Shown: positions 46,844-58,744, counted from the stretch's first letter. The stretch: DNA of 64,000 nt from Lithospermum erythrorhizon (GCA_019722365.1 JADFUC010001146.1:124001-188000), one strand, 5' to 3'. A program made the numbers and translations. Notes: generated from the sequence alone by a model not told the origin.

Positions 46844-49092
46844 ATGCATAGCAAAATGTTAATACAACTAAAATTGAGTTCAATTTTCATCTTTTGCTTA
46901 TTCAGTAGGCAGTACATTTCAATTGCTCAGCAAACTGAAACTGGAGAAGTTAAAAGCAGTTTGGAGACATATATAGTCCATGTTAATAAGCCAGTTGATC
47001 AAGTTTCTTCTTTATCAGATGATCATCTTGAAAGATGGTACTAATCTTTTCTGCCAAAGTCGTTTGAATCCAACGAGGAATCACGGATATTGCATGCATA
47101 TCGTCATGCAATCAGTGGGTTCGCGGTCAAATTAACGAAAGAAGATGTCAAGGAAATGGAGAAGAAGGATGGATTCATATCCGCCAGGCAACAAAACATG
47201 TATTCTTTGAAGACAACTCACAGTCCTTCCTTCTTGGGACTTAATATGAATCATGGATATTGGCAAGACTCCAATTATGGAGAGGGTATGATAATTGGTC
47301 TTCTAGACAATGGAATTACTTCAGGGCATCCATCTTTTGGGGATGAAGACATGCCCCCTCCTCCCAGTAAATGGAAAGGAAAATGTGCTTCTGGCATTGC
47401 TTGCAACAATAAGCTCATTGGTGCAAGAAACTTTGTGAACAAATCTGAACCACCAATTGATTTATACGGGCATGGTACTCACACGTCAAGCACAGCTGCC
47501 GGGAACTTTGTTAGAAATGCGAATGTATTTGGACAAGCTAAAGGCATAGCATCTGGTATCGCCCCTCGAGCTCACCTTGCCATGTACAAAGTTTGCTTAG
47601 ACCTTTGTGCAGAGAGTGATATATTGGCTGGAGTCGATGCAGGAATCGTGTTGTAGATGTGATATCCTACTCTATTGGGGGAGGTTCCAAACCTTTTTCT
47701 GAAGATTCACTCACTATTGGAGCTTTTCGTGCTGCACAAAAGGGCATATTTGTTAGTTGCGCCGCAGGTAATGAAGGACCGTATAGCTCAACCTTATCAA
47801 ATGAAGCCCCCTGGGTTCTCACAGTTGGTGCTAGCACTATAGATAGACAATTAAGAGCAACTGTAGTTCTGGGAAATCGAAAAGAATTTGAAGGGCAGAC
47901 TGCTTTTCAACCTAACAATTTCCCCCGCAAACGGCTACCTCTTGTATATCCTGGAGCAGAGGATGATGAAGCTGTGTATTGTGGTTGTGGATCTTTGAAC
48001 AATACTGATGTCACAGGAAAGATAGTGGTGTCTTACAATGCAGGTAACATATCAAGAATTGAAAAAGGCCAAACAGTCAAGGATGCTGGTGGAGCTGCCA
48101 TGATTCTTATTAATGTAGAGGATGAAGGCTATACCACAATGTCTGATATGCATGTAATTCCTGCTTCACATGTGAGCTTCTCTGCAGGACAAAAGATTAT
48201 GGCCTATTTGAGCTCAAACTCAAAACCAAAAGCAACAATAAAATTCAAAGGAACAATTGTAGGGGTTCAAAATTCTCCTAGTATCACACATTTCTCCTCA
48301 AGAGGGCCTAATCTTGCAAGTCCAGGCATACTGAAACCTGATACCGTAGGCCCCGGTTTGAGCATTCTTGCAGCCTGGCCTGACTTGAAGAACAATACTC
48401 ACACAAAGTCTACATTCAGTATGGACACTGGTACCTCAATGGCATGCCCTCACCTTAGCGGCGTTGCAGCCTTGCTAAAACGTTCACACCCTGATTGGTC
48501 ACCTGCAGCTATTAAATCAGCAATCATGACAACCGCGGATACTTTGAACCGCAATGGCAACCAAATTATGGATGAAAGGAAGAAACCTGCTAATGTCTTT
48601 GCCCTTGGTGCCGGCCATGTATATCCATTTAGTGGAAACGATCCAGGCCTTGTTTATGACATTCAACCAAAGGATTACATCCCTTATCTGTGTGGGTTAG
48701 GCTACAACGACACACAAGTTAGGATGATCGTGCAAGAAAACGTCAAATGCTCTACTATAACAAGCATTCCGGAAGCACAACTGAATTATCCTTCATTTTC
48801 GGTTAAACTTCATTCGGGTCACAAGGTTTATACAAGAACAGTAACGAACGTTGGCGAGGCTAATTCGACTTATGGCCATGTCATTAACAATGTCCCAGGG
48901 GTTGATATAGAGCTGAGTCCTACACAACTTGTCTTCACAAAGGTGAACCAGAAATTAACATACCAAATAACTTTCAGAAGAAAATCAAGCACCCCTGCAG
49001 CTTCTAGTTATGTTGAAGGTGCTATTATTTGGGTTAGTGAACATCATGACGTGAGAAGTCCAATGTCTGTTCAACTGGAACATCTTAAATGA
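46844..49092 (+). pseudogene. Subtilase 2, P69-like, pseudogene with a nonsense codon and a frameshift
   Basis: A full-length intronless subtilase relative most like subtilase 3 (shared [54 protein letters not shown]). Two lesions break it. An in-frame TAA at 47042-47044 falls in the propeptide, right after LERWY, where subtilase 3 continues HSSFLPKS. A deletion near 47648 (4 bases by alignment with subtilase 3) sits in the [15 protein letters not shown] segment and shifts the frame; the open frame resumes from about 47659 to the stop at 49092. Catalytic residues are still encoded in the pieces: Asp in LLDNGITSGHPSF (DNG instead of DTG), His in GHGTHTSS, Asn in CAAGNEGP and Ser in GTSMACPH. 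Few lesions and a fully open remainder indicate recent inactivation. Independent sequencing could show one lesion to be an assembly error, but not likely both. Confidence 0.92.
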
Positions 49093-50892
49093 TTTCTTCT
49101 ACTTAAGGCTTAATAAACTCTTGCATGAATTCCTTAGCAATCAATTAATTGATGGGTTATTTCATTCATTTCTATGTTTGATGGATTCTTTATAAAATAT
49201 TAGCAACTGGGCAATGCATGCTTAAATTAAGATATTAGTTCAATAAGACTTTCAATTTATCATGTGAAAAAAAATTAAGACTGAAACATGAAACATGATA
49301 TACCATGTAAATTACGGTTGTGTCATGATTTCCAAGACAATTATAAAATTTGGGAACCTTAATTTTTTATCGTTGATAATTTTAGGACATTGCAATATAA
49401 AAATTTCGGGTATATCATTATGGCATAACCGCAATCATGAAGCTCATTTCCTGACTACGCCGATGATTGATTATGATTTATTCATAACAAATAGTTTTGG
49501 TAGATGCTAAACATTGATCTAAAAATTGCTAAATGCCGATCTTAAAAATACGATTAGATTTTTTCTATATAAATATTAGAATCAATCTATTATAATAGGA
49601 AAGTTGTATATTTTCTATATAAATTCCCTATTCAAATTGATAACAACTTAAATGAAATAAATATTTAAATCTACATATTCCTAAATTAATCAAAATCTTT
49701 CAATAAAATTTGAGTATACAAGATTTTCATGTGTACATACTTCTAGGTGTATTGAACTTTATCTCAACGTACTTTATTGCCTATTATCGCTCTTGATATA
49801 AAACTTTAGTTATACATAAGAAAAATAAAATTTTAAAACACACACTAAGTGAATAAATTTTAATAAATGCGTGTGTAGTTATTAAGATTTTAATCAATGA
49901 AATACATTAAGTTTAAATTTGTCTAATCATGTTTTTGAGATCGGTATTTAATAATTTTGAGATCGACATTTACTACATTTAAAAATAGAGGGTAAAATTT
50001 CACTCTTAAAAGAACACACTATTTAATTATGTGATAACAACTGAGGTTTTCCATTGATTTTAAAATCTCTCTCGATGACTAAGAGCTCCATGACTTAAAA
50101 ACGCTCAAAAAATTCTAAATGCTTACTCTGGAATCTGAATTGGAATAATAATATGAACATCATCCTTTCATACTTAAACTTTAATCTAACAAAACAATAC
50201 GTAGTATTAATTAAGATAATGTAATTTCTACTTCAAATTAGTACCAATTCCTTTATTCTTTCAACACTACTTAATATTAAGAAAAATATTATACATTGTA
50301 TATTATATATTTTGGATATTGGAATATTAATTGAAGGGAAGGGGTGGGAGAATTAGGTAATTTTTTTTTTCTCTAGGTTACACACGGCTATAGTTTAAAC
50401 AAATTCTTAATTCTCAATTTCAGATAGCTCTATGTTCCTTGTGAACATAAAACTGCAGTATAGGATTAGAGATGAATATTTGAGGATAATTTGATCGTTT
50501 ATATCACTTGGATAGAGTTATCGTATTATATGATTGAATATGTCAAAAGTACAAAATTAATTTTAATTAGTTTAGTATTGTGTAGTGATACATTTTAAAT
50601 GGAAATTTACTAATTTTTTTTATCATTCCATCACTATTTGTTTCAAGATCCGTCCGATACCGTATAAAGTTAAGCCAAAGTGCCAATTGGAGCTAAATGA
50701 TGTCCATCATAACATTGTATAACATAAGTACGTAATATATGTCCATCATTGTTGATTCTTGTTGAGTAGTAACAATATTTTATGCAAGTTGTTTGTAAAC
50801 TTCGACAGCTTTCAAGAAGTAATAATCCTTGATAACTCAGTCAAAATTTGTACATTTTCTTTCCTTGTATACAGAAAGCTATCACTGTTACA
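49093..50892. other. Spacer between subtilases 2 and 3
   Basis: 1.8 kb of AT-rich DNA. No second broken subtilase copy, exon or mobile-element terminus was recognised. The last 150 bases are the promoter of subtilase 3. Confidence 0.45.
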
Positions 50893-50901
50893 CTATATAA
50901 G
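50893..50901 (+). promoter_or_regulatory. TATA box of subtilase 3
   Basis: CTATATAAG lies 51 bases upstream of the ATG at 50952. Confidence 0.6.
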
Positions 50902-50951
50902 TAATCATCGTATCATGAATCCATAAAGCAAGGCATATAACAAGATAAAAT

Positions 50952-53189
50952 ATGGCAAGTAAAGTTGAATTAACCTTGCTCCAAATTTTATTCCTATGCT
51001 TCTTTGCACATTGTTTCGCACTTGTTCAGGAAACTAAAGAAAGTTCAAGTGCTCAATATACCTACATTGTTCATGTAAGAAATCCATTTGAACATGTTTC
51101 CTCTTTGTCAAACGACCACCTCGAAAGGTGGCACTCGTCTTTCTTGCCGAAGTCCACTGAAGGCTCTAATGGAGGATCAGGGATGTTATTGCACTCCTAT
51201 CGCCATGTAATGAGTGGATTTGCGGCCCGATTGACTGCTGAAGATGTTGAGGAAATGGCGAAGAAGGATGGATTCATATCGGCCAGGAAAGACAGAGTGC
51301 ATTCGTTACATACAACTCATACTCCCTCCTTCTTGGGGCTTCACCTAAATGTTGGATTCTGGCAAGGCTCTACTTACGGAGATGGTGTAGTTATTGGCCT
51401 TTTGGACACTGGAATTACTCCAGATCATCCATCGTTCAACGACGAAGGCATGCCTCCTCCTCCTAGTAAATGGAAAGGGAAATGTGAAGGGGGTATAGTT
51501 TGTAACAACAAACTCATTGGGGCCAAGAATCTTCTAAGTACAGGTGAACCACCTCTTGATACTGAAGGACATGGTACTCACACATCTAGCACAGCCGCCG
51601 GTAACTTTGTGAGTAACGCGAATGTGTTCGGACAAGCCAATGGCACAGCATCTGGTATGGCACCTCGAGCTCATGTGGCTATGTACAAAGTTTGTGCAGA
51701 AACCTGTAGAAGTAGTGCCATATTGGCTGGAATGGATGCAGCCATTGAAGATGGAGTCGATGTGATATCTTATTCTATTGGAGGAGGTTCCGTTCCTTTC
51801 TATGAGGATTCACTCTCCATTGCAGCCTATAGTGCTATCCAGAAGGGTATTATAGTTAGTACCTCTGCTGGTAATGATGGACCATCAAACGGAACTTTGT
51901 CAAATGAAGCCCCATGGGTAATCACCGTAGGTGCTAGCACAATGGATAGAAATTTTAGGACAACGGTAGTTTTGGGAAATGCAGAGGAATTTGATGGGCA
52001 ATCTGTTTTCCAACCAAAAGATTTTCCTTCTACTCTTGCTCCTTTGATTTATCCTGGATCAACAAATGATGGCTCTATGTATTGTGGTAACGGATCATTA
52101 AATGGTTTCGATGTCAAGGGGAAGGTAGTTATGTGCTACATTGGTGGTGATGTAGCAAGAATTGAAAAAGGGAGAACAGTAAAGGATGCTGGTGGCATTG
52201 CCATGATTATCCTCAACACAGATGTTCAAGGATACAGTGTCGTAGCTGATACTCATGTACTTCCAGTTGCACATGTGAGTTATGAAGCATCAGAGAAGAT
52301 CATGGCCTACCTCACCTCAACGACAAACCCTATGGCAACGATATCATTCAAAGGAACTATCATAGGTGTTAAAGATGCTCCTACAGTGACACATTTCTCC
52401 TCCAGAGGGCCTAGTTTGGAAAGTCCGGGAATATTGAAACCTGACATCATCGGCCCTGGTTTGAGCATTTTGGCAGCTTGGCCTGTATCCTTGGAAAATA
52501 GCACGAACACAAAATCCACATTCAATGTCATATCTGGAACCTCAATGTCATGTCCTCACCTCAGTGGCATCGCAGCGTTACTCAAAAAGTCACACCCCAA
52601 CTGGTCACCAGCTGCCATTAAATCTGCAATCATGACAACTGCTGATACTTTGAACCTCAACAATAAACCCATCATGGATGAAAGGATGCGGCCTGCTGAT
52701 CTTTTTACCCTTGGCGCTGGCCACATGAATCCATCTAAAGCGAATGATCCAGGCCTTGTTTACGACATCCAACCAAAGGATTACATCCCCTATCTCTGTG
52801 GTCTAGGCTACACAGACAATCAAGTTGGAATGATTGTCCAACAAACAGTAACATGTTCTCAAATAACAAGCATAGAGCAAGCACAATTGAATTACCCTTC
52901 ATTTGCTATCAACCTCTCCTCCGGCAACAAGACTTATACAAGGACAGTAACGAACGTTGGGCCTGCTCAGTCAACTTATAGCCTGTCAATCTATACAGTT
53001 CCTGAGCTTGGCATAGAGGTCAACCCAACATCCCTTGCCTTCACCAGCATTAATCAGCAAATAACTTACCAAATAACTTTCAAATATTCAAACATTCCTG
53101 TGATATCTCCTCATGTTGAAGGAGCCATTGAATGGTCTGATGGTAAGGGACATGTTGTGAGGAGTCCAATATCTGTTCAACTTCCATGA
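50952..53189 (+). CDS. Subtilase 3, P69-like subtilisin protease (S8A), intronless, 745 aa
   Basis: A secreted serine endoprotease with the same layout as subtilase 1. The signal peptide covers residues 1 to about 24 (MASKVELTLLQILFLCFFAH). The I9 propeptide begins at YTYIVHVRNP, and mature start near TTHTPSFLGL. Catalytic residues are Asp152 (LLDTGITPDHPSF), His207 (GHGTHTSS), Asn308 (TSAGNDGP) and Ser531 (GTSMSCPH). PA domain and C-terminal Fn3-like domain are both complete, ending in VVRSPISVQLP. A Cys-rich pair (CAETCRSS) sits where P69 proteins have CxxxGCxES-type sequence. Closest relative in the window is pseudogene 2, implying that these two arose by the latest duplication. Confidence 0.95.
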   Translation: MASKVELTLLQILFLCFFAHCFALVQETKESSSAQYTYIVHVRNPFEHVSSLSNDHLERWHSSFLPKSTEGSNGGSGMLLHSYRHVMSGFAARLTAEDVEEMAKKDGFISARKDRVHSLHTTHTPSFLGLHLNVGFWQGSTYGDGVVIGLLDTGITPDHPSFNDEGMPPPPSKWKGKCEGGIVCNNKLIGAKNLLSTGEPPLDTEGHGTHTSSTAAGNFVSNANVFGQANGTASGMAPRAHVAMYKVCAETCRSSAILAGMDAAIEDGVDVISYSIGGGSVPFYEDSLSIAAYSAIQKGIIVSTSAGNDGPSNGTLSNEAPWVITVGASTMDRNFRTTVVLGNAEEFDGQSVFQPKDFPSTLAPLIYPGSTNDGSMYCGNGSLNGFDVKGKVVMCYIGGDVARIEKGRTVKDAGGIAMIILNTDVQGYSVVADTHVLPVAHVSYEASEKIMAYLTSTTNPMATISFKGTIIGVKDAPTVTHFSSRGPSLESPGILKPDIIGPGLSILAAWPVSLENSTNTKSTFNVISGTSMSCPHLSGIAALLKKSHPNWSPAAIKSAIMTTADTLNLNNKPIMDERMRPADLFTLGAGHMNPSKANDPGLVYDIQPKDYIPYLCGLGYTDNQVGMIVQQTVTCSQITSIEQAQLNYPSFAINLSSGNKTYTRTVTNVGPAQSTYSLSIYTVPELGIEVNPTSLAFTSINQQITYQITFKYSNIPVISPHVEGAIEWSDGKGHVVRSPISVQLP

Positions 53190-53540
53190 GTAGGGTGCAA
53201 AACACAATGCATTTTTCAATAGTCAGCAAGCTTAATAAACTAGGACGTGAAACAATCTGTCTTAAAAGTGTAGTCTGACATACATTACATATATTTAAAC
53301 TGGGATAATAAATAAAGTAATTAACTATTTACATAAATTTATAAATTATACTTTTGATTTATTATATTCCGTAATTCATTTTGTTCATTATTATATGATC
53401 CCTTATAATTTTTTAATAATATAATTTAATACTCTGTAATATATTTAAAAAATTTGTTATCATACTACTCTTCATTTTGTTCATTATTATATGATCCTTT
53501 ATAATTTTGTTACCAAACAATCTTCAAAAATGTTTTTCTG
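53190..53540. other. 3' flank of subtilase 3
   Basis: AT-rich 3' UTR and spacer with a short direct repeat: TTTTGTTCATTATTATATGA occurs twice, near 53380 and 53475. The transposon-derived block begins just after. Confidence 0.45.
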
Positions 53541-54544
53541 CCCTGTTCTGTGTTTGGAGGGCGTTCCGTTGCACTTGATTTTCTCAAACAATTTTCGTTT
53601 TACTCGAAAATCAAAACACAAAAATGGTTCAAACTGCTGGCCTTTGAGGACAAAATGTATCCTGACTTGGTGAAGTTGTTTTATGCAAACTACTCCTTCT
53701 CAGTGGAAGAAGAAGTTGCATGTTCACTTGTCAAGGGCGGGGTTTCTCTGCTCGCAAGCAGCTTCAACAAACTTTTTGTGGGTATCTCTCACAAGGCCAA
53801 GAGATTGGACTAAAAGAGCACTCACATCTGGTTGGCTTGACAAAGAAGTTCCCAAACCGCTAGGTTTCTTCTAAAATCAAGTGGCTCTCAAATCCAAGGA
53901 TTCAAGCAACACAAATTTCGCACTTTATATCATGGGCGGCCTTTGTCCTCGTCTGCAGAGAACCAAAATCCAAGCATAAATACCCATGGATCTCTCATGT
54001 ATATGTACTTCATTCCTTGGCGAAAAATAGATTTTCAACCTAGGATACTTGGTTCTAACTCAAATCAAGAAACATCACGATCAACCTCAAAAGTTTCTAC
54101 TCATATGACATCATTGGCTCAGCCAGGATATGTGCAAAAAAGCTATCCACCAATCCTTTGAAGGAGAGGCCTTCGAAAAAACATGTGGAGTACAAGTGTT
54201 CAAAAAGTGCTGCTATGGTAATGGACCGAAATTGGTGAATGGAAATGGATAGACAAAGAGGGATCAAAAGGAAAACCCTGCTAAAAGAGTGTGGCAATGG
54301 GAGTAAGGGACTGAAGACGCCTAAGCTCTTCTACGAAAAAGTAGTTTTCTGCAAAAAATCTCCAAACACAGTACAAGAATTGAGAGAAATTGTTATAGAT
54401 ATGGATTTGAACTCGGACAAGATGAAGAAGTCCGCCGCATGTCGTAGGTCGGATGAAATGAGGAGAATGAATGTGAAGATGCGTAGTCTCCGGAAAAGGA
54501 TAACGACAGCCGATGGATAAAAAAATATCTAAGGAAGATGTTGA

Positions 54545-54740
54545 GTGAAGGATTTTCACCGTAACTCAGGAAAAAGGCAAAGTGATCCAAAGCCAGATAA
54601 TTCAACGTAACCTCGCGGGAAAAGGATGATGACAATTATGTCCAAGCTAAGAATCATAAAAAAAATGCTTGGGATAAGATGCTGAGCAGTGAAGGATTTT
54701 CACCAACCCGTGAAAAAAAGGCAAGCGGATCCAAATAGAC
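54545..54740. repeat. Two-unit direct repeat inside the transposon-derived block
   Basis: GTGAAGGATTTTCACC followed by AAAAAGGCAA(A/G)(T/C)GATCCAAA-type sequence occurs at about 54545-54592 and again at about 54690-54740, with a period of about 145 bases. Confidence 0.55.
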
Positions 54741-55433
54741 ATAATTTAAGAGGTTGCGTAAGATGACCTTTGATGATGTTCAAGCAGCGTTTTAATAAAA
54801 TACACCCTCAGCAGATATCCCCCCCTAGAATACGCAGTGAGTTCCCTCCCGGTGAGCTCTCAAGCGAATTTCTGGGCTAAAAGTACAATCACAATTCGAA
54901 TCTTCTTCTGCCTCCCAAAGGCAAAGGGAGTGCGTGGAATGCTTAAGGCATTCTTTTGAAGTTTGGCAAACTGGCAAGAAAGTTGTGCTTGGGTGCACAT
55001 CCTTGATAAGTGTGTGATTTATGATTAGGACTGTCATGTCCTAGTCTTGGTTGTGTTGGTTATCTAGTTTTGCAGGGGAAGTTTGTGAGATATCGTTATC
55101 TCATCTGCTTAGTTTGAATGCAATAAAGATGCAGTTGGTAATGCGCATTTAGAAAGGCAATTTGAATTGTTTTTGGTTAAATTCTCACTATTGCTCAGTT
55201 CTTTGATTTTGGGTTGTTTGAAGTAGCTAAATCCTGTGTATGACTCGAGGGGAGCTTAGGCTCACTCGATGGGTCTCACCTCAAGTTTGTTAGTAAACTC
55301 TTTAGATGATGTACTAAAGATCATTACCCTGCATGGTTTTTGTCCTTTGGCTGGCTGCCAGGCGCATAAACCCATGTTAATATCAAGCGTGAAAGATCAG
55401 AGCCGAAGTTAACGCATTGTAAGAGTTAATTAA

Positions 55434-55461
55434 GGATCAATCAAGGATTCTTGATTGATCC
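55434..55461. repeat. Perfect 12-bp hairpin
   Basis: GGATCAATCAAG (55434-55445), loop GATT, then CTTGATTGATCC (55450-55461). The surrounding 300 bases contain many imperfect TTGAT/ATCAA echoes. No T tract follows, so a terminator is not implied. Confidence 0.7.
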
Positions 55462-56460
55462 AATCATCTTACTGGGCGAGATCTCACTGTCTAATGCTAA
55501 TGAAATAATTTATAGAGTTAATAACATCTAAAGACTATGAATTTATAAACGATGCAACTGTTGATTGCTTTGATTTAGGAAGCAATCAATTCCTCGAGAT
55601 TGATTGTTGGTTAGCTCCGCAGGGAAAGTTTTCGGGCAGCTTATGGGTATCTCAACTAGCTGCCAAGACGCAAGATTGAAATCAAGGATTGTCATTGGCA
55701 ATCAAGAATTAACTGATTGATCAATGCGTTGATCGATGAAGGGCTACGTGAATTCAGTCATTGAGTATGGCTACAATATAAATTGAGAGATTTATCATAG
55801 TTTATAGCACGGTTGTTCAAGTGCTTATATGTGTGTTTGAGCGAGAAAAGAATTGTGAGTGATTCTTGTCAATCAATATCAGAAAGAAAGTCTAAATAGT
55901 TTGCTTAGATCTTTTCTCATTGACATTAGATTCATAATGCCAGCCGCATTATTATAGTGAACACGGTGAAGTCACTCGAAGCGACACTCAAGACAAGACG
56001 AAGTTTCAACCTAGATAAAAACTTCTTATGTCATTTAATTTTTATATTGATTTTACTTGAGTTAGCTTTCTAGTGTTACACTTTAAAACATCACCACACC
56101 AACAATTAATCCATTTTCAGCTGTCCACACCTTGGAGGAGAACTAAAGCATTGGGGGGCTTGTCAAGGAAACCACAAAATTAATCATTTGTGTAAAGGTC
56201 TGAGTAGTATTCTAAGGACTAAGATACTGAATATAAGTCAGTTGCAGTAGTATAACTATAAAGTAGGTCTAGTTAATATAATGGAATTAATATGTTAATA
56301 AACACTTGACATTATATGGATGAATTAATACTTGAATTTCATTTGAGAAATTAAAAAAAAAAAACTCTTCCTCCAAAACCAAACATGGGTTAGAGACAAG
56401 AAACATTCAATTTGCCGTCTCAAAGGCTACAAGGAGGCCTGCTTTTCTCCTCAATATTCC

Positions 56461-56468
56461 TATATAAA
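56461..56468 (+). promoter_or_regulatory. TATA box of subtilase 4
   Basis: TATATAAA lies 45 bases upstream of the ATG at 56513, within CCTATATAAACTC. Confidence 0.6.
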
Positions 56469-56512
56469 CTCTTCAGTAACAACCTCTCCAAAAGCACAAA
56501 GCGCCTACACAT

Positions 56513-58744
56513 ATGTTGATGAACATGAGTATTGCTAAGTTCTTCTCATTAGTCGCAATATTTACTTGCTTCTATCAACTGTCTGCAACTGACAGCAATT
56601 TGAAAACGTACATTGTTCATGTTGAACAACTAGAGACAAGCACAACCTCTGAATCCAATGACATTGGAACATACCATAGATCGTTTCTGCCCCTAAGCAC
56701 TGCAGCTGCTCAGGAGACACGATTTCTATACTCCTACCAAAATGCAATCAGCGGGTTTGCAGCAAGATTATCCGAGGAAGATGTGCAAGCTATGAAGGAG
56801 AAGAGTGGGTTCATTTCAGCCCATCCAGAAAGGATTCTGCAGAAACAGACAACTCACACCCCTGTCTTCTTGGGGCTGCAACCTGAAGCAGGGTTCTGGA
56901 AACAATCAAATTTCGGTAAGGGTGTGATTGTTGGAGTACTTGATGGTGGAGCATTACCTGGACACTCCTCTTTTTTTGATGGAGGGTTGCCTCCCCCGCC
57001 TGCTAAATGGAAAGGAAGATGTGAATTCAATGCATCTGACTGTAACAACAAACTCATAGGTGCAAGGGCATTCAACATTGCAGAAATGGCTAATGGTCAG
57101 AAATCAGAACCACCAGTGGATGATGATGGGCATGGAACACATACAGCAAGTACAGCAGCAGGTTGGTTTGTGAAAAATGCAAGTGCATTGGGAAATGCTT
57201 TTGGCACAGCTTCTGGAATTGCACCTTATGCCCATCTAGCTATATATAAAGTGTGTTTTGGAGAAGGTTGCGCTGAAAGTGATATCTTAGCAGGGATAGA
57301 AGCTGCTGTTGAAGATGGTGTTGATGTAATATCCATGTCCCTTGGAGGACAGTCGTCTCCATTCTACCTAGACAATATTGCCGTAGCATCGTTTTCTGCA
57401 ATTCAGAAAGGAATATTTGTAAGCTGTTCAGCTGCAAACGCTGGGCCTTCCTACGAAACTCTTTCGAACGAAGCACCCTGGATCCTCACAGTTGGAGCAA
57501 GCACAATTGACCGGGTGATCAAAGCGACAGCAAAACTCGGAAATGGAGAAGAGTTTGATGGTGAAACCCTATTCCAGCCAAAAGATACACTTCAAACACT
57601 AATGCCTCTGGTTCATGCAGGTTCTAGTGGCTCGAATACTTCATTTTGTGGAGAGGGGTCCCTGAATGGAACAAATGTCAAAGGAAAGGTAGTTTTGTGT
57701 GAGAGGGGAGGTGACATTGGAAGGATTGCTAAAGGAGAGGAAGTGAAAAGGGCTGGAGGAGCAGCAATGATACTTATGAACCAAGAAGCTGAAGCCTTTA
57801 GCACATTAGCTGATGCACATGTCATCCCTGCAGTACATGTAAGCTATGCTAGCGGACTGAAAATTAAGGCCTACATCAGTTCAACAGAACAGCCTCTAGC
57901 AGAAATAATCTTTAAAGGGACGTCGATTGGAGATCCACTGGCTCCTGCAGTAACTTCCTTCTCCTCCAGAGGACCGAGCCTGGCAAGCCCCGGGATTTTG
58001 AAACCAGATATTATAGGCCCAGGTGTGAACATTATGGCTGCATGGGCTCTCCCTCTAGATGACCACACAAACCCCAAAATGACTTTCAATGTAGAATCTG
58101 GAACATCGATGTCCTGCCCTCACCTCAGTGGAGTTGCAACACTGCTCAAGAGCTCTCACCCTTCATGGTCTCCCGCAGCCATGAAGTCAGCTATGATGAC
58201 CACTGCTGATTTAGTGAACCTTCAAGGGACAGAAATTGTTGATCAAACACTCCAGCCAGCAGATATCTTGGCTACCGGATCAGGCCATGTAAACCCCTCA
58301 AAGGCAAATGATCCTGGTCTAATCTATGACATTCAACCTCACCATTATATCCCATACTTATGCGGCTTGGGTTACACGGATGCTCAAGTGGGGATTATTG
58401 CACACAGCTCAATCAGTTGCTCAAAAGTATCAAAAATAGCTGAAGGTGAACTCAACTACCCTTCATTTGCAGTTACCCTTGGATCTGCTCAAACATTTCC
58501 AAGGACAGTCACGAACGTTGGGCCTCCATCTTCAACCTATTCTCTCCAAATTGTCTCACCAAGAGGAGTGTATATTAGTGTCAAGCCTGATAAGCTTTAT
58601 TTCTCAAAGGTAGACCAGAAAATAAACTACTATGTGCAATTTCGCCGCAACAATGAGACAACCAGCAAATTCTCTCAAGGATATCTAGAGTGGACCTCCC
58701 CAAAACACGTAGTTAGAAGTGTTATATTTGTTAAATTTAACTAA
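56513..58744 (+). CDS. Subtilase 4, P69-like subtilisin protease (S8A) with altered Asp motif, intronless, 743 aa
   Basis: A secreted subtilase. The start is ATG 56513 ([20 protein letters not shown]); in-frame ATGs at codons 3 and 5 are alternatives. Signal peptide to about residue 25, I9 propeptide from [11 protein letters not shown], and mature start near [10 protein letters not shown]. Catalytic residues are present: Asp144, His207 (GHGTHTAS), Asn309 and Ser532 (GTSMSCPH). Two surroundings are unusual. The Asp motif reads [13 protein letters not shown] instead of the near-universal DTG(I/V)xPxHPSF, and the oxyanion Asn sits in CSAANAGP instead of CSAGNSGP. The PA and Fn3-like domains are complete, ending [12 protein letters not shown] (usually VRSP). 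The ORF is fully open and its promoter is intact, so it is a gene under some constraint, perhaps with changed activity or specificity. Confidence 0.94.
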   Translation: MLMNMSIAKFFSLVAIFTCFYQLSATDSNLKTYIVHVEQLETSTTSESNDIGTYHRSFLPLSTAAAQETRFLYSYQNAISGFAARLSEEDVQAMKEKSGFISAHPERILQKQTTHTPVFLGLQPEAGFWKQSNFGKGVIVGVLDGGALPGHSSFFDGGLPPPPAKWKGRCEFNASDCNNKLIGARAFNIAEMANGQKSEPPVDDDGHGTHTASTAAGWFVKNASALGNAFGTASGIAPYAHLAIYKVCFGEGCAESDILAGIEAAVEDGVDVISMSLGGQSSPFYLDNIAVASFSAIQKGIFVSCSAANAGPSYETLSNEAPWILTVGASTIDRVIKATAKLGNGEEFDGETLFQPKDTLQTLMPLVHAGSSGSNTSFCGEGSLNGTNVKGKVVLCERGGDIGRIAKGEEVKRAGGAAMILMNQEAEAFSTLADAHVIPAVHVSYASGLKIKAYISSTEQPLAEIIFKGTSIGDPLAPAVTSFSSRGPSLASPGILKPDIIGPGVNIMAAWALPLDDHTNPKMTFNVESGTSMSCPHLSGVATLLKSSHPSWSPAAMKSAMMTTADLVNLQGTEIVDQTLQPADILATGSGHVNPSKANDPGLIYDIQPHHYIPYLCGLGYTDAQVGIIAHSSISCSKVSKIAEGELNYPSFAVTLGSAQTFPRTVTNVGPPSSTYSLQIVSPRGVYISVKPDKLYFSKVDQKINYYVQFRRNNETTSKFSQGYLEWTSPKHVVRSVIFVKFN

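Larger units (their letters stand above)
53541..56150 (+). mobile_element. Transposon-derived block between subtilases 3 and 4
   Basis: An open stretch at 53550-53813 contains FLKQFSFYSKI, KWFKLLAFEDKMYPDLVKLF, YANYSFSVEEEVACSLVKG and VSLLASSFNKLFVGI. This matches the layout of the 'putative plant transposon protein' domain found near the N-terminus of many plant retroelement ORFs. Further broken frames and GC-balanced, LTR/leader-like sequence follow to about 56.1 kb. No LTR pair or intact pol was found. It separates subtilase 4 from the rest of the array by about 3.3 kb. Confidence 0.55.

Noticed and set aside
54239..54520. Basic 93-codon open frame
   Set aside because: It lies within the decayed transposon block, overlaps a direct repeat, has open frames on the other strand too, and matches no family I recognise.
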